64,000 nt of DNA from Mucilaginibacter gossypii (GTDB lineage Bacteria > Bacteroidota > Bacteroidia > Sphingobacteriales > Sphingobacteriaceae): positions 124,001 to 188,000 of the forward strand of contig NZ_FNCG01000002.1 in NCBI RefSeq assembly GCF_900100945.1. Direction: 5' to 3'. Under the pieces are notes generated by a model. The model had not been told where the DNA came from, searched no databases, and saw nothing but the letters and a program-made list of their open reading frames with translations. Made by a program: the position numbers and the translations under genes. Shown piece by piece: positions 42,702 to 51,829 of the stretch (within the stretch, counting starts at the first letter, position 1; each line of letters opens with the position of its first letter).

Positions 42702-44948
42702 ATGGCCAAAAAAACAACTAAAACCGAGAACCCCTTACCGGATACAAAGCCTGTAAAGGAAAAAAAAGCCGTCACTAAGGTCAAAGCCGATAAAGTAACG
42801 CCTGAAACAGGAGCCCCGGAACCTAAAAAAACAGTTAAAACAAAAACAGTGGCTGCCGAAAAGCCTGCCGTTGCAGAGAAAGCTGTACCGGTTAAAACAA
42901 AATCGACTGCTGATGAGAAGCCTTCAGTCGTTAAAAAAGCAGCATCGGCTAAATCGAAAGCGGTGAATGCCAATAACCTGACAGAAATTACCCCGCAACC
43001 TGTAACGCTTAAAGCCGTTGAACCATACAGCCGTTTTACGGATTTTGATATCAGTTTATTTAAGTCGGGCAAACATTATAAGCTGTATGAAAAACTGGGC
43101 TCGCATGTAGTGGAATATCTGGGTGTCATTGGGACTTATTTTGCCGTTTGGGCTCCAAATGCACAATACGTAGCGGTAATAGGCAACTTTAACGGCTGGG
43201 ACCGCGGTTCGCATAGCTTGAATGCCCGCTGGGATTCATCGGGTATTTGGGAAGGTTTTATTCCAAATGTTGGCAATGGCGAAACGTATAAATACTATAT
43301 CAAATCATCAACCGGCGAAGACCTGGAAAAAAGCGATCCTTTCGCCCTACGCTGGGAATTGCCTCCACGTACAGCCTCTATAGTTGCCGATACTTTTTAT
43401 GAGTGGAAGGATCAGGACTGGATGCAGAACCGTCATGAACATAACGCGCTCGACAGGCCATATTCGGTTTACGAAGTGCATTTGGGTTCATGGGCGCGTA
43501 ATCCCGAAAGTCCGGACGAGTTTTTAACTTACACTCAGCTTGCCGAAAAAATGGTGCCTTATGTAAAGGAAATGGGCTTCACCCATGTGGAGTTCATGCC
43601 CATTATGGAACACCCGTATTATCCGAGCTGGGGTTACCAGGTAAGTGGTTATTTTGCAGCGGCATCACGCTACGGTACACCACAACAACTGATGTACCTG
43701 ATTGAAGAATTTCACAAAGCCGGTATTGGCGTAATCCTGGATTGGGTGCCTTCGCACTTTCCGGGAGATATCCATGCACTGTATAAATTTGACGGTACAC
43801 ACCTTTATGAGCATGCCGATGCCCGCAAAGGTTTTCACCCCGACTGGAAATCATATATTTTTAACTACGGCCGAAACGAGGTAAGGGCTTTTCTGATCAG
43901 CAACGCTTTGTTTTGGCTGGAAAGGTATCATGCCGATGGTTTACGCGTTGACGCGGTGGCCTCAATGCTGTACCTTGATTATTCGCGCAAGCATGGCGAA
44001 TGGGAAGCTAACAGGTATGGTGGTAACGAAAACCTCGAAGCTATATCATTTCTGAAAGAATTTAACGAAGCTGTTTACAGCCATTTTCCATCGGTACAAA
44101 CCATAGCTGAAGAATCTACGTCATTTACAGGCGTTAGTCGCCCGGTTTATTTAGGCGGCCTGGGCTTTGGGATGAAATGGATGATGGGCTGGATGCATGA
44201 CACTATCGATTATTTTCATGAGGATCCTATCCATCGTAAATATCATCATAACGAGATAACTTTTAGTACTATATATGCCTTTACCGAAAACTTTATGCTG
44301 CCTTTCTCGCATGACGAGGTTGTTTATGGCAAAGGCAGTATGCTACGCAAAATGCCCGGCGATGAGTGGAGGCAGTTTGCTAACCTGAGACTGATGTACG
44401 GATACATGTTCACACACCCCGGCTCAAAACTACTCTTTATGGGCGGCGAATTTGGGCAGGGCGATGAATGGGATTTCGGCAAATCGTTACAGTGGCATGT
44501 GTTGCAGTATCCAAATCATCAGGGTATTAGCGAAACAGTTAAGGCGTTGAACCATTTATATCGTACAGAGCCTGCGCTGTATGAAAAAGCCTTTTCGCAC
44601 CAGGGCTTTGAATGGGTTGACGGCGGCAATGCCAACGATTCCATACTGGTTTACCGTCGGATGGGGCATGACACTAAAAACGATCTGATGGTCATCCTGA
44701 ACATGACCCCTGTTGTACGCCGTGATTATCGCATAGGCGTACCTGCTGCTGGTAAGTGGAAAGAGATCTTTAATTCGGATAATGAAAAATACTGGGGCAG
44801 CGGCATCATCAATTATGAGCCTGTAAATAGCGACCAGGTAAGTTGGCATGGCAAAAGCCAGTCGATCAAAATTACTATACCGCCGCTTGCGGCTGCGGTA
44901 TTTAAACTGGTACCTGATGTGCCTGCTAAATATGAATTGAAACGGTAA
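42702..44948 (+). CDS. glgB: 1,4-alpha-glucan branching enzyme with histone H1-like N-terminal tail
   Basis: The 748-residue protein has a CBM48 domain (about 125-205) and a GH13 barrel with Asp417 (DGLRVDAVASM), Glu470 (IAEEST) and the HDEVVYGKGSM block, typical of GlgB. It makes alpha-1,6 branches in glycogen. Unusually, residues 1-95 form a low-complexity tail of Lys, Ala, Pro, Val and Thr (KKAVTKVKADK, AAEKPAVAEKAVPVK), resembling Bacteroidota histone H1-like tails, that is absent from standard GlgB. The annotated ATG is the natural start, as the tail is in frame without stops. The gene closes the maltodextrin/glycogen block. Confidence 0.95.
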   Translation: MAKKTTKTENPLPDTKPVKEKKAVTKVKADKVTPETGAPEPKKTVKTKTVAAEKPAVAEKAVPVKTKSTADEKPSVVKKAASAKSKAVNANNLTEITPQPVTLKAVEPYSRFTDFDISLFKSGKHYKLYEKLGSHVVEYLGVIGTYFAVWAPNAQYVAVIGNFNGWDRGSHSLNARWDSSGIWEGFIPNVGNGETYKYYIKSSTGEDLEKSDPFALRWELPPRTASIVADTFYEWKDQDWMQNRHEHNALDRPYSVYEVHLGSWARNPESPDEFLTYTQLAEKMVPYVKEMGFTHVEFMPIMEHPYYPSWGYQVSGYFAAASRYGTPQQLMYLIEEFHKAGIGVILDWVPSHFPGDIHALYKFDGTHLYEHADARKGFHPDWKSYIFNYGRNEVRAFLISNALFWLERYHADGLRVDAVASMLYLDYSRKHGEWEANRYGGNENLEAISFLKEFNEAVYSHFPSVQTIAEESTSFTGVSRPVYLGGLGFGMKWMMGWMHDTIDYFHEDPIHRKYHHNEITFSTIYAFTENFMLPFSHDEVVYGKGSMLRKMPGDEWRQFANLRLMYGYMFTHPGSKLLFMGGEFGQGDEWDFGKSLQWHVLQYPNHQGISETVKALNHLYRTEPALYEKAFSHQGFEWVDGGNANDSILVYRRMGHDTKNDLMVILNMTPVVRRDYRIGVPAAGKWKEIFNSDNEKYWGSGIINYEPVNSDQVSWHGKSQSIKITIPPLAAAVFKLVPDVPAKYELKR

Positions 44949-44953
44949 GCAGC

Positions 44954-44998
44954 TTTGAAAGACTTACGAAGTTCCAAATACTTCGTAAGCCTTTCAAA
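44954..44998. repeat. 18-bp interrupted hairpin after glgB
   Basis: TTTGAAAGACTTACGAAG (44954-44971) and CTTCGTAAGCCTTTCAAA (44981-44998) pair except for one central mismatch, with a 9-nt loop. There is no T-run; it may stabilise the 3' end of the glgB message or act as a weak terminator. Confidence 0.65.
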
Positions 44999-45048
44999 AC
45001 CAAGTAAACAAGTTAAGGATGCTCCTGTTGTTAGTATGTAAATAGCCT

Positions 45049-45240
45049 ATGAACCCAAAATTCAAATATCTTTATCTTATAGGTGGTATAGTTGCCACGA
45101 TATTGTTTATTGTGCAAATTGTGGCTACCTATCCAAAGCCTAATACAGTTGGGGTAATTCTTGGCGCTTTGCCAGCTTTGGCCTTGTTTTACTTATCGTA
45201 CAAGGCTTATCATGTTAAAAAGGATAATGAGTTGATGTGA
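45049..45240 (+). CDS. Small two-helix membrane protein
   Basis: The 63-residue product has two hydrophobic segments (about 8-27 and 35-51) and a charged tail. No family is recognised. The ORF is modest in size but its amino-acid pattern is protein-like. It could be co-transcribed with glgB if the hairpin upstream does not terminate. Confidence 0.5.
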   Translation: MNPKFKYLYLIGGIVATILFIVQIVATYPKPNTVGVILGALPALALFYLSYKAYHVKKDNELM

Positions 45241-45369
45241 GATAGACTTAGATATTGGAAGGCGTTTCTATCCTCCTGCAATTACCACGCTTTGCCCATA
45301 ATAATCTCTCTTTTGTTTATTTTGCCCAATAACCTGTGAGGTGGACCAGGTACCTGGTTGATAATTAAT

Positions 45370-47034
45370 TTACTTAACGATTTTTGCCTGAATATAAAAA
45401 TCAGGGTCAATAACTAATGAGTCGACAGCAGGAAGATATTCTAATTTCAGTGACTGCCAGTTCGTTGAGGGGGCAATCCAACGTTGATCAATCAATTTGA
45501 TTTTAACGGGCATGGTAAAACCGGCTATACAATTTGTAAATCTGTATTCGAAGCTTTTTTCATCAATTTTATATTCCAATACAGGGATCTGTGTGGTTCT
45601 TAAATATTGGTCAAATATCTTGCTGAGATCTTTTTTGCTGACCTTACTGATATAGTTTTCGATCTGTGCCGAATTTACTGATTGGTGATAAAAGCTTCTG
45701 TTAAGTCCTCGTAACACTTCCCTGAATTTATCGTCATTATTGATAATAGCCTGTAACATGTGGATTAAAACCCAACCCTTCAGATAGGCGTCTTCACCTC
45801 CGTCTTTAAAAATATTGTCGGGAGAAATTACCGGAGCCTTGTTGCCTATCCGATTGGTAGTCCTGCTCAAAAAGAAATCGTGGGACGCCTTTGGCCCGTA
45901 AAGATCGGCAATAACCAATTCCTCCGCATAGCCGGCAAAGCCTTCCTGTAACCAACCGTAGGCAGGATCACTTGCCGTTATATTGTTGCCAAACCATTCG
46001 TGCGCTGTTTCATGAACCACCATCCGGTCGGTTTTTTGATCCCAATAAGTTAGCCGTTTGGGATTAAGACCAAAGCGACCCAATCTAAACTTGTTTCCAT
46101 AGCCGATAGCGCTTTGATGTTCCATTCCTATATACGATGCTTCAACCATCTTAAAGCCGTCGCTGTAAAATGGGTATGGGCCAAACCAGTGCTCAAATGA
46201 TGTTAAAGTTTTTCGAACTTTGGCAACCAGGTAATCTTTTACCTTTTCCTGGTTATAATCCAGTACCCAAAAATCCAGATCAAGGTTACCGCGTTCGCCG
46301 TTAAATTTTTCACTTACATGTTCATATTTCCCTATATAAAAGGTAAGCCCATAATTATTTATAGGACTGTCCACTGCCCAGGTGTAGCTTGAGGTGCCAT
46401 CTGTATTTTTAAGTTGCCGCCGAAGCCTTCCATTTGATACCGCGACTAATGTATCTGGTGTAATTATTGTAACCGAAGCTCCTTTATCTGGTTTATCGCC
46501 AATATAAACCTTACATGGAAACCATGCACTCGCGCCCGGCAATTGACAGGCTACAGCCATCCATGGTCTGCCTATAGAGTCCTTTTGCCATACCAAGCCA
46601 CCATCCCATGGAGGGTTAACTGATTGTTTTGGTTTGCCCGAATAGTAAATCGTAATGTTTTGAATATTATTTTTTGACCGCTGTAGGGGCTTTACAAACC
46701 AAGCGTCGCCGTTTTGTATAAAAGATAACTTTGCGCTCCCCGTTCTGATACTATCTATTTTAAGAGGCGATTGGAGGTCTATTTGCATGAGCGCGGTGTG
46801 TTTATTTTTAACAATCTTATATTGAATAATATTGCTACCGCAGATCGTTTGATTAATATAATCTGGTTTTATGGTCAGATCATAGCGCAGAACATCCCAC
46901 CAAGCCCTTTCCGGCGTTATCGACCCTTTTAAAGTATCCTGGTGCGTTGGCTTGATTTGCCTATCGTTTTGTTGTGCAATTATTTTGCAGGTTAATAAGC
47001 TTAGGATTATAAACATAAATGTTTTTTTAGTCAT
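45370..47034 (-). CDS. M1 family aminopeptidase, exported
   Basis: The start at 47034 (MTKKTFMFIILSLLTCKIIAQ) opens with a signal peptide and gives 554 residues; the longer frame to 47109 lacks sense upstream. The zinc site HETAHEW with the downstream Glu in WLQEGFAGYAEEL is complete, and the exopeptidase motif is present as GMEHQSAIGYG. Periplasmic or secreted removal of N-terminal residues from peptides is expected. It is shorter than full M1 enzymes, lacking the large C-terminal helical domain, as is common for this Bacteroidota type. Confidence 0.92.
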   Translation of the reverse strand: MTKKTFMFIILSLLTCKIIAQQNDRQIKPTHQDTLKGSITPERAWWDVLRYDLTIKPDYINQTICGSNIIQYKIVKNKHTALMQIDLQSPLKIDSIRTGSAKLSFIQNGDAWFVKPLQRSKNNIQNITIYYSGKPKQSVNPPWDGGLVWQKDSIGRPWMAVACQLPGASAWFPCKVYIGDKPDKGASVTIITPDTLVAVSNGRLRRQLKNTDGTSSYTWAVDSPINNYGLTFYIGKYEHVSEKFNGERGNLDLDFWVLDYNQEKVKDYLVAKVRKTLTSFEHWFGPYPFYSDGFKMVEASYIGMEHQSAIGYGNKFRLGRFGLNPKRLTYWDQKTDRMVVHETAHEWFGNNITASDPAYGWLQEGFAGYAEELVIADLYGPKASHDFFLSRTTNRIGNKAPVISPDNIFKDGGEDAYLKGWVLIHMLQAIINNDDKFREVLRGLNRSFYHQSVNSAQIENYISKVSKKDLSKIFDQYLRTTQIPVLEYKIDEKSFEYRFTNCIAGFTMPVKIKLIDQRWIAPSTNWQSLKLEYLPAVDSLVIDPDFYIQAKIVK

Positions 47035-47204
47035 AGATAAGTATCTTGTAGGGCGTGATGTATCGTTGGTTATTGCCAACCTTGAGCCACTAAAATAGTG
47101 AAATTTCACTTGCAGGAGCTATTATTAAACGTCCCAACGACTTATAAACCCCCACCTTTAATTTTCAACCGCGAATTTCCAAACCACTCCGCAACCGCAC
47201 AATC

Positions 47205-47224
47205 ACTGTTCGAAAACGAACAGT
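47205..47224. promoter_or_regulatory. Palindrome ACTGTTCG-AAAA-CGAACAGT upstream of ABC permease
   Basis: A perfect 8-bp inverted repeat with a 4-bp spacer lies 95 bp before the permease start, in a 285-bp divergent gap. It has the size and symmetry of a dimeric regulator site. Confidence 0.55.
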
Positions 47225-47319
47225 TTCGTAGATTGTGCTTTTCTTTAATTGATTGATATTCAGTAAATTAAAAACAGGGCATATAATTAGCTGAAATTCA
47301 GGTATAAACCATTACAATT

Positions 47320-49737
47320 ATGCTTAAAAATTACCTGCTGGTTGCTTTTAGAAACCTTTCAAAAAACAAAGCTTTCTCTGCCATTAATATAATAGGGCTG
47401 GCTATCGGCATGGCGGCATGTCTGCTCATTTTGCAATATGTTAGCTTTGAGCTTAGTTTTGATGATTTCCACGCTAAAAAAGACCGCGTTTTCCGGATTA
47501 ATCAGGACAGGTATAACAATGGCAAGTTAAGTACTCAATGGGCCGGCGGGGCTTTTGCACCCGGCACAGCATTTAAAAATGCGCTGCCCGATATTGAAGA
47601 GTACGTAAAGATTGTAGGAGCAGGGCAAACCATAGCCAACTACAAGGATCAGAAAATGGTAATCCGGAATGTTTACTATGTAAGCGACGCTTTTTTTAAA
47701 ACCTTTTCTTTCCCGCTGATAAACGGCGACGGAAATACTGCACTTAAAGAACCCAACACCTCGGTAATTACCCGGCAAATTGCTGACAGGCTTTTTCATG
47801 GCGTAAATCCCGTTGGGCAAACCTTGTATATTAATACAGATAAGCCGCTTAAAATTACCGGCGTAATGGAAAATATGCCTGCCAATACGCATATGAATTT
47901 CGATATCATGCAATCCTACGCTACGCTGCTTAAAGAAAATCCGCCTAATAAAGATTTTAATCTCGATAATGCCTGGCTAAATGACGGCTGCACAACTTAC
48001 CTCCTGCTTAAACCTGGAGTTGATCCGCGTGCTTTGGAAGCTAAGTTTATCCCTGTAGTGAAAAAAGCTTATGATAAATATCCTGGTACGGGCGAAGGCG
48101 GCATTTATACACTTCAGCCGGTAAAGGATATCCATCTGTATTCCAACAGGATGCTGGAGTTTCAGCCCAATGGAGATGGTAAATCGGTGTACCTGCTTTT
48201 GGGGATTGCCATCTTTGTGATCATCATAGCATGGATCAACTATATCAACCTGGCTACTGCCCGTGGTATTGGCCGGGCTAAGGAAGTTGGGGTACGTAAA
48301 ACTTTGGGCTCGGCAAAAGCACAGTTGATTACCCAGTTTATGTTAGAGGCCATGATGCTTAACGCCATGGCTATAGGCCTTGCATTGCTTATCATTATGG
48401 CTTGCTTGCCTGCATTCGCCAATGTTTCCGGCATGCAGATGGGCTTTACCTTATTTGCTAAAGTAACTTTTTGGCTGGCTGTTTTGGGAATCTTTGTATT
48501 GGGCTCATTCTTCAGCGGCTTTTATCCGGCCATTGTATTATCGGCGTTCAGGCCGGTTGAGGTGATGAAAGGCAAGATCTTAGCATCGCCAGGGGGAGTG
48601 ATATTACGTAAGGCAATGGTGGTATTCCAGTTTGCTGCCTCGATATTTTTACTGATAGGATCGCTTACAGTGTTCAAGCAACTTAAATACATGCAAAGCC
48701 AAAAGTTAGGAGTAAAAATAGATCAAACACTGGTCATTAAAGCTCCGTTGGTTAAGGTAGATTCGTTTTACCGTAGCATGAGCTCATTTAAACACGAATG
48801 CCTGGCACAATCTGCCGTTAAAAGCGTAACAGTATCAACCTCAATCCCCGGCGAACCTGTGCAATGGAATGCTGGCGGTATTAAGTTGGTTGGCTCAGAT
48901 CAAAGTACAAGCAAACAATACCGCATTATCGGTGCCGATTACGATTACCTTAACGCCTACGATATCAAACTGATAGCCGGTCGTAAGTTTTCGAAAGAGT
49001 TTGGCGATGAACCACATAAAGTGATATTCACCAAAAAAGGGGTTGAACAGTTAGGCTTTAGCAAACCTGCCGATGCCCTTGGCAAACGCATCGATTTTTG
49101 GGGACAGGTTTATGAGATAATAGGAGTGGCCGATAATTTTCACCAGCAATCCTTACATGATGCCTACGATTCCATGATCTTCCGTTGTATCCCCGATGTT
49201 CGGGGACCGGTATCTGTGAAAATCAGCACCACCAATTTGCCGCAAACCATTGCGGAATTAAAGAAAACCTGGGCTGCCTTTTTCCCCGGCGACCAGTTTG
49301 ATTATTTCTTTTTAGATCAGCATTTTAACGAGCAATACAAAACCGATCAACGCTTTGGGCAGGTGTTTGGCGTATTTACGGGCATCGCCATTTTTGTGGC
49401 CTGTTTGGGATTATTTGGCCTCGTATCGTACACCATTGTACAGCGCACTAAGGAAATTGGCATCCGCAAGGTACTGGGAGCTTCGGTAAACAGTATTTTA
49501 AGATTGTTGTATAAAGACTTTGCCCTGCTTGTAGCGGTATCGTTTGTGATTTCGGCACCAATAGGCTGGTACGCTATTCATCAATGGCTGCAAACATATG
49601 CTTTCAGGATGGATATCAACCCCTTCCTGTTTGTTGTTCCATTCTTCCTGGTATTGCTGGTTGCCTTTGCAACGGTTTCGTTTTTGAGCGTGAAAGCAGC
49701 GCTGATGAACCCTGTAAAGAGCTTAAAGACGGAGTAG
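47320..49737 (+). CDS. FtsX/MacB-like ABC transporter permease, duplicated form
   Basis: The 805-residue protein contains two consecutive MacB-type units, each with an N-terminal membrane segment and periplasmic core (residues about 15-260 and 430-650) followed by an FtsX permease domain with three or more membrane helices (about 285-410 and 690-790). The start MLKNYLLVAFRNLSKNKAFSAINIIGLAIGMAACLL is classic for this Bacteroidota family. These permeases do not usually transport small molecules; they transmit ATPase work across the membrane (mechanotransmission). No ATPase gene is adjacent. Substrate unknown. The upstream palindrome may control it. Confidence 0.9.
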   Translation: MLKNYLLVAFRNLSKNKAFSAINIIGLAIGMAACLLILQYVSFELSFDDFHAKKDRVFRINQDRYNNGKLSTQWAGGAFAPGTAFKNALPDIEEYVKIVGAGQTIANYKDQKMVIRNVYYVSDAFFKTFSFPLINGDGNTALKEPNTSVITRQIADRLFHGVNPVGQTLYINTDKPLKITGVMENMPANTHMNFDIMQSYATLLKENPPNKDFNLDNAWLNDGCTTYLLLKPGVDPRALEAKFIPVVKKAYDKYPGTGEGGIYTLQPVKDIHLYSNRMLEFQPNGDGKSVYLLLGIAIFVIIIAWINYINLATARGIGRAKEVGVRKTLGSAKAQLITQFMLEAMMLNAMAIGLALLIIMACLPAFANVSGMQMGFTLFAKVTFWLAVLGIFVLGSFFSGFYPAIVLSAFRPVEVMKGKILASPGGVILRKAMVVFQFAASIFLLIGSLTVFKQLKYMQSQKLGVKIDQTLVIKAPLVKVDSFYRSMSSFKHECLAQSAVKSVTVSTSIPGEPVQWNAGGIKLVGSDQSTSKQYRIIGADYDYLNAYDIKLIAGRKFSKEFGDEPHKVIFTKKGVEQLGFSKPADALGKRIDFWGQVYEIIGVADNFHQQSLHDAYDSMIFRCIPDVRGPVSVKISTTNLPQTIAELKKTWAAFFPGDQFDYFFLDQHFNEQYKTDQRFGQVFGVFTGIAIFVACLGLFGLVSYTIVQRTKEIGIRKVLGASVNSILRLLYKDFALLVAVSFVISAPIGWYAIHQWLQTYAFRMDINPFLFVVPFFLVLLVAFATVSFLSVKAALMNPVKSLKTE

Positions 49738-49751
49738 TAAACAAGAAACAC

Positions 49752-49836
49752 GTCATTGTAAGGTACGAAGCAATCGTACGAAAGTACGGTCACGCTGTAT
49801 AGCGTGCGATTGCTTCGTCGTTCTTCTTATAATGAC
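49752..49836. repeat. REP-like palindrome (ACGAAGCAATCG / CGATTGCTTCGT)
   Basis: Outer words GTCATTGTAAG and CTTATAATGAC, middle words ACGAAGCAATCG and CGATTGCTTCGT, and a central CACGCT/AGCGTG stem make one 85-bp imperfect hairpin between two genes on the same strand. It is the most complete of three related copies in the window. Confidence 0.75.
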
Positions 49837-49938
49837 ATATTTTTATTTCAAGGCGAGGGATTTTGGCGGGGCAAAACATTTACAATCCGCTGTTGGTAGG
49901 CTATTTACACAGTATCAATTAATTGCGTACTTTGCCCT

Positions 49939-50844
49939 ATGCCTGTTTTAACTGTAGCCGAAAAAACTCTTATCCCAACTTTTACCTTGCAGCAAAATAA
50001 CGAGCGGGGTAATACTATGATAGATGTGCGCGAGGCCGGCGGGCAATGCGGCGAGTTTAGGCTTGACCCTGCTTTTCTGCAGCCTCACCGTAAGGATTAC
50101 TACTTTTTTGTACTGGTTAAAGGCGGTGCTAACCGCCACTGGATAGATTTTGTACCCTATACCGTAAAGCCCGATACCTTTTACTTTACTATTCCTCAGC
50201 AGGTGCACCTCAAAGAGCATTCGGCCCCAATGGAGGGCTTAATGATGAGCTTTACCAACGAATTTTTGCAGCTGGAAGATAATCGCATACTTCAACAACT
50301 TCCCATTATTCAAAACCCTGCCGCCGCGCATGAAATAAAACTTAGCCCTGTCGATCTGGCTTTTATAGAGGATACCATGCGCAAAATGCTGACTGAGTTT
50401 AATGCCGATGGTACCTGGCGCAACCAAATGCTTACCTCGTGGCTGCGGGTGCTGGTGATATACCTGAGCAGGCTGTACAGCGAGCAGTACAATGAAACCT
50501 GCGTTACACTAAACTATTGCCTTCTTAAAAGTTTTCAGGCACTTATTGGCGAGCATTATGCCAGCCAGCATGACGTTGCCGCCTATGCCGAACAGCTGAA
50601 TCTTACACCCGGGCATTTTACGGAAGTTATTAAACAACAAAGCGGTAAAACAGCTATCACCCACATCCATGAACGATTGATTGTTGAGGCCAAACGTCGT
50701 CTGCTGCATACCGAACTATCGGTAAAACAAATTGCCGATGAGCTTGGCTTTGAAGATGCGGCTTACTTTAACCGCTTTTTTAAACGCCTTGCCGATACCA
50801 CGCCTATAGCTTTCAGAATGCAAATCCGGGAAATGTACAGTTAA
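49939..50844 (+). CDS. AraC family transcriptional regulator
   Basis: The 301-residue protein has an N-terminal cupin-like domain (KDYYFFVLVKGGANRHWIDF, YFTIPQQVHLKEH) and a C-terminal AraC HTH pair (VAAYAEQLNLTPGHFTEVIKQQSGKTAITHI and VKQIADELGFEDAAYFNRFFKRLADTTPIAFR). An SDR gene follows on the same strand 51 bp downstream and is the likely target. The pair is arranged like 25802-27677. Confidence 0.92.
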   Translation: MPVLTVAEKTLIPTFTLQQNNERGNTMIDVREAGGQCGEFRLDPAFLQPHRKDYYFFVLVKGGANRHWIDFVPYTVKPDTFYFTIPQQVHLKEHSAPMEGLMMSFTNEFLQLEDNRILQQLPIIQNPAAAHEIKLSPVDLAFIEDTMRKMLTEFNADGTWRNQMLTSWLRVLVIYLSRLYSEQYNETCVTLNYCLLKSFQALIGEHYASQHDVAAYAEQLNLTPGHFTEVIKQQSGKTAITHIHERLIVEAKRRLLHTELSVKQIADELGFEDAAYFNRFFKRLADTTPIAFRMQIREMYS

Positions 50845-50895
50845 TGCCCTGCTATGTGCAGCGACAAAAATATAGCACCTCCGTAGCTTTGTATT

Positions 50896-51621
50896 ATGGA
50901 AAAACAAACAGTTTTAATAACAGGGGCCAATAAGGGTATTGGCCTGGAAACCGCCCGCCAGTTGGCTACCGCTGGCTACTATATTTACCTTGGCAGCCGT
51001 GATCAGGAGAGAGGCGAAAAAGCCGTTGGGCAACTTAAAGCTGAGGGCTTAAACGATGTAGAACTATTGCTGATAGACGTAACCAGTCAGGCATCTGTAC
51101 AAGCCGCTCATGACGAGGTGGCTGCCAAAATCGACCATTTGGATGTATTGATCAATAATGCCGGTATCCCGGGTCCGTTTCCCCAACCAGCTCCCAATTT
51201 GAGCGATGATGCCGTGAAAGAGGTGTTTGAGGTAAACTTTTTCGGCGTTGTCCGTACAACACGTACTTTCCTCGATCTGGTTAAAAAATCACCAAACCCA
51301 AGGATAGTAAACGTAACATCCGACCTCGGTTCATTAACTTATCATAACGATCCAAACTGGGAGCATTACCAGGTTAAGACAGGTGCTTACGGTCCGTCGA
51401 AATCAGCATTGAACGCCTATACAGTTGCTCTGGCTTATGACCTTAAAGACCAGGTTAAAGTAAACATGGTGAACCCCGGCTACACCAACACCGAATTTAA
51501 TGGTAACCGCGGGCCCAAACCCGTTGAAGATGGTGCAGCACCAATTGTAGCGTACGCCATGATAGGTGCTGATGGCCCGACAGGTAAATATGTGAGCGAT
51601 TATGGCGAAACGCCCTGGTGA
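50896..51621 (+). CDS. Short-chain dehydrogenase/reductase
   Basis: The 241-residue SDR has the TGANKGIG nucleotide site, DVTS, NNAG, the catalytic Ser region VTSDLGSL and YGPSKSALN (Tyr and Lys). This matches carbonyl-reductase-like SDRs, usually NADP-dependent. A -7-like TAGCTTTG at 50884-50891 lies only 4 bp before the ATG, so a short or absent leader is possible if it is used. The substrate is unknown; a strong terminator follows. Confidence 0.92.
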   Translation: MEKQTVLITGANKGIGLETARQLATAGYYIYLGSRDQERGEKAVGQLKAEGLNDVELLLIDVTSQASVQAAHDEVAAKIDHLDVLINNAGIPGPFPQPAPNLSDDAVKEVFEVNFFGVVRTTRTFLDLVKKSPNPRIVNVTSDLGSLTYHNDPNWEHYQVKTGAYGPSKSALNAYTVALAYDLKDQVKVNMVNPGYTNTEFNGNRGPKPVEDGAAPIVAYAMIGADGPTGKYVSDYGETPW

Positions 51622-51628
51622 TTAAGGA

Positions 51629-51680
51629 GTAAGATTTAAGAAGTCAAGAATCAAGATCCGGGAAGTTAAGATTTAAGATA
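51629..51680. repeat. AAGAATCAAG / AAGATTTAAG words
   Basis: Short iterations of AAGATTTAAGAAGTCAAG and AAGAATCAAGAT lie directly after the SDR stop. They are related to the repeats at 8096-8276 and 18685-18745. Confidence 0.4.
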
Positions 51681-51758
51681 ACAGGCCGGAGATTTTCCAG
51701 CTTTTTTCTGTTTTATTAATATCACCACCCTCGTAGCTGCAAGGTACTAATCAATTAG

Positions 51759-51800
51759 CCTCAGCCAACCCCCCAAAAGAGAGGTTGGCTGAGGTTTTTT
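51759..51800 (+). terminator. Intrinsic terminator between SDR and thioesterase genes
   Basis: CCTCAGCCAACC (51759-51770) and GGTTGGCTGAGG (51783-51794) form a perfect 12-bp stem with a 12-nt loop and are followed by TTTTTT. Confidence 0.92.
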
Positions 51801-51802
51801 CC

Positions 51803-51810
51803 TATCTTTG
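51803..51810 (+). promoter_or_regulatory. -7 box TATCTTTG of the thioesterase gene
   Basis: A perfect TAnnTTTG box begins 3 bp after the T-run of the preceding terminator and 20 bp before the start codon, so terminator and promoter are packed back to back. Confidence 0.55.
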
Positions 51811-51829
51811 CCCCAAAAGCAGACTGAAT

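Noticed and set aside
42695-43072. 125-codon minus-strand frame opposite the GlgB tail
   Set aside because: It is the shadow of the Lys/Ala-rich tail on the other strand; the repetitive composition keeps several frames open. The plus frame continues into GlgB without a stop.
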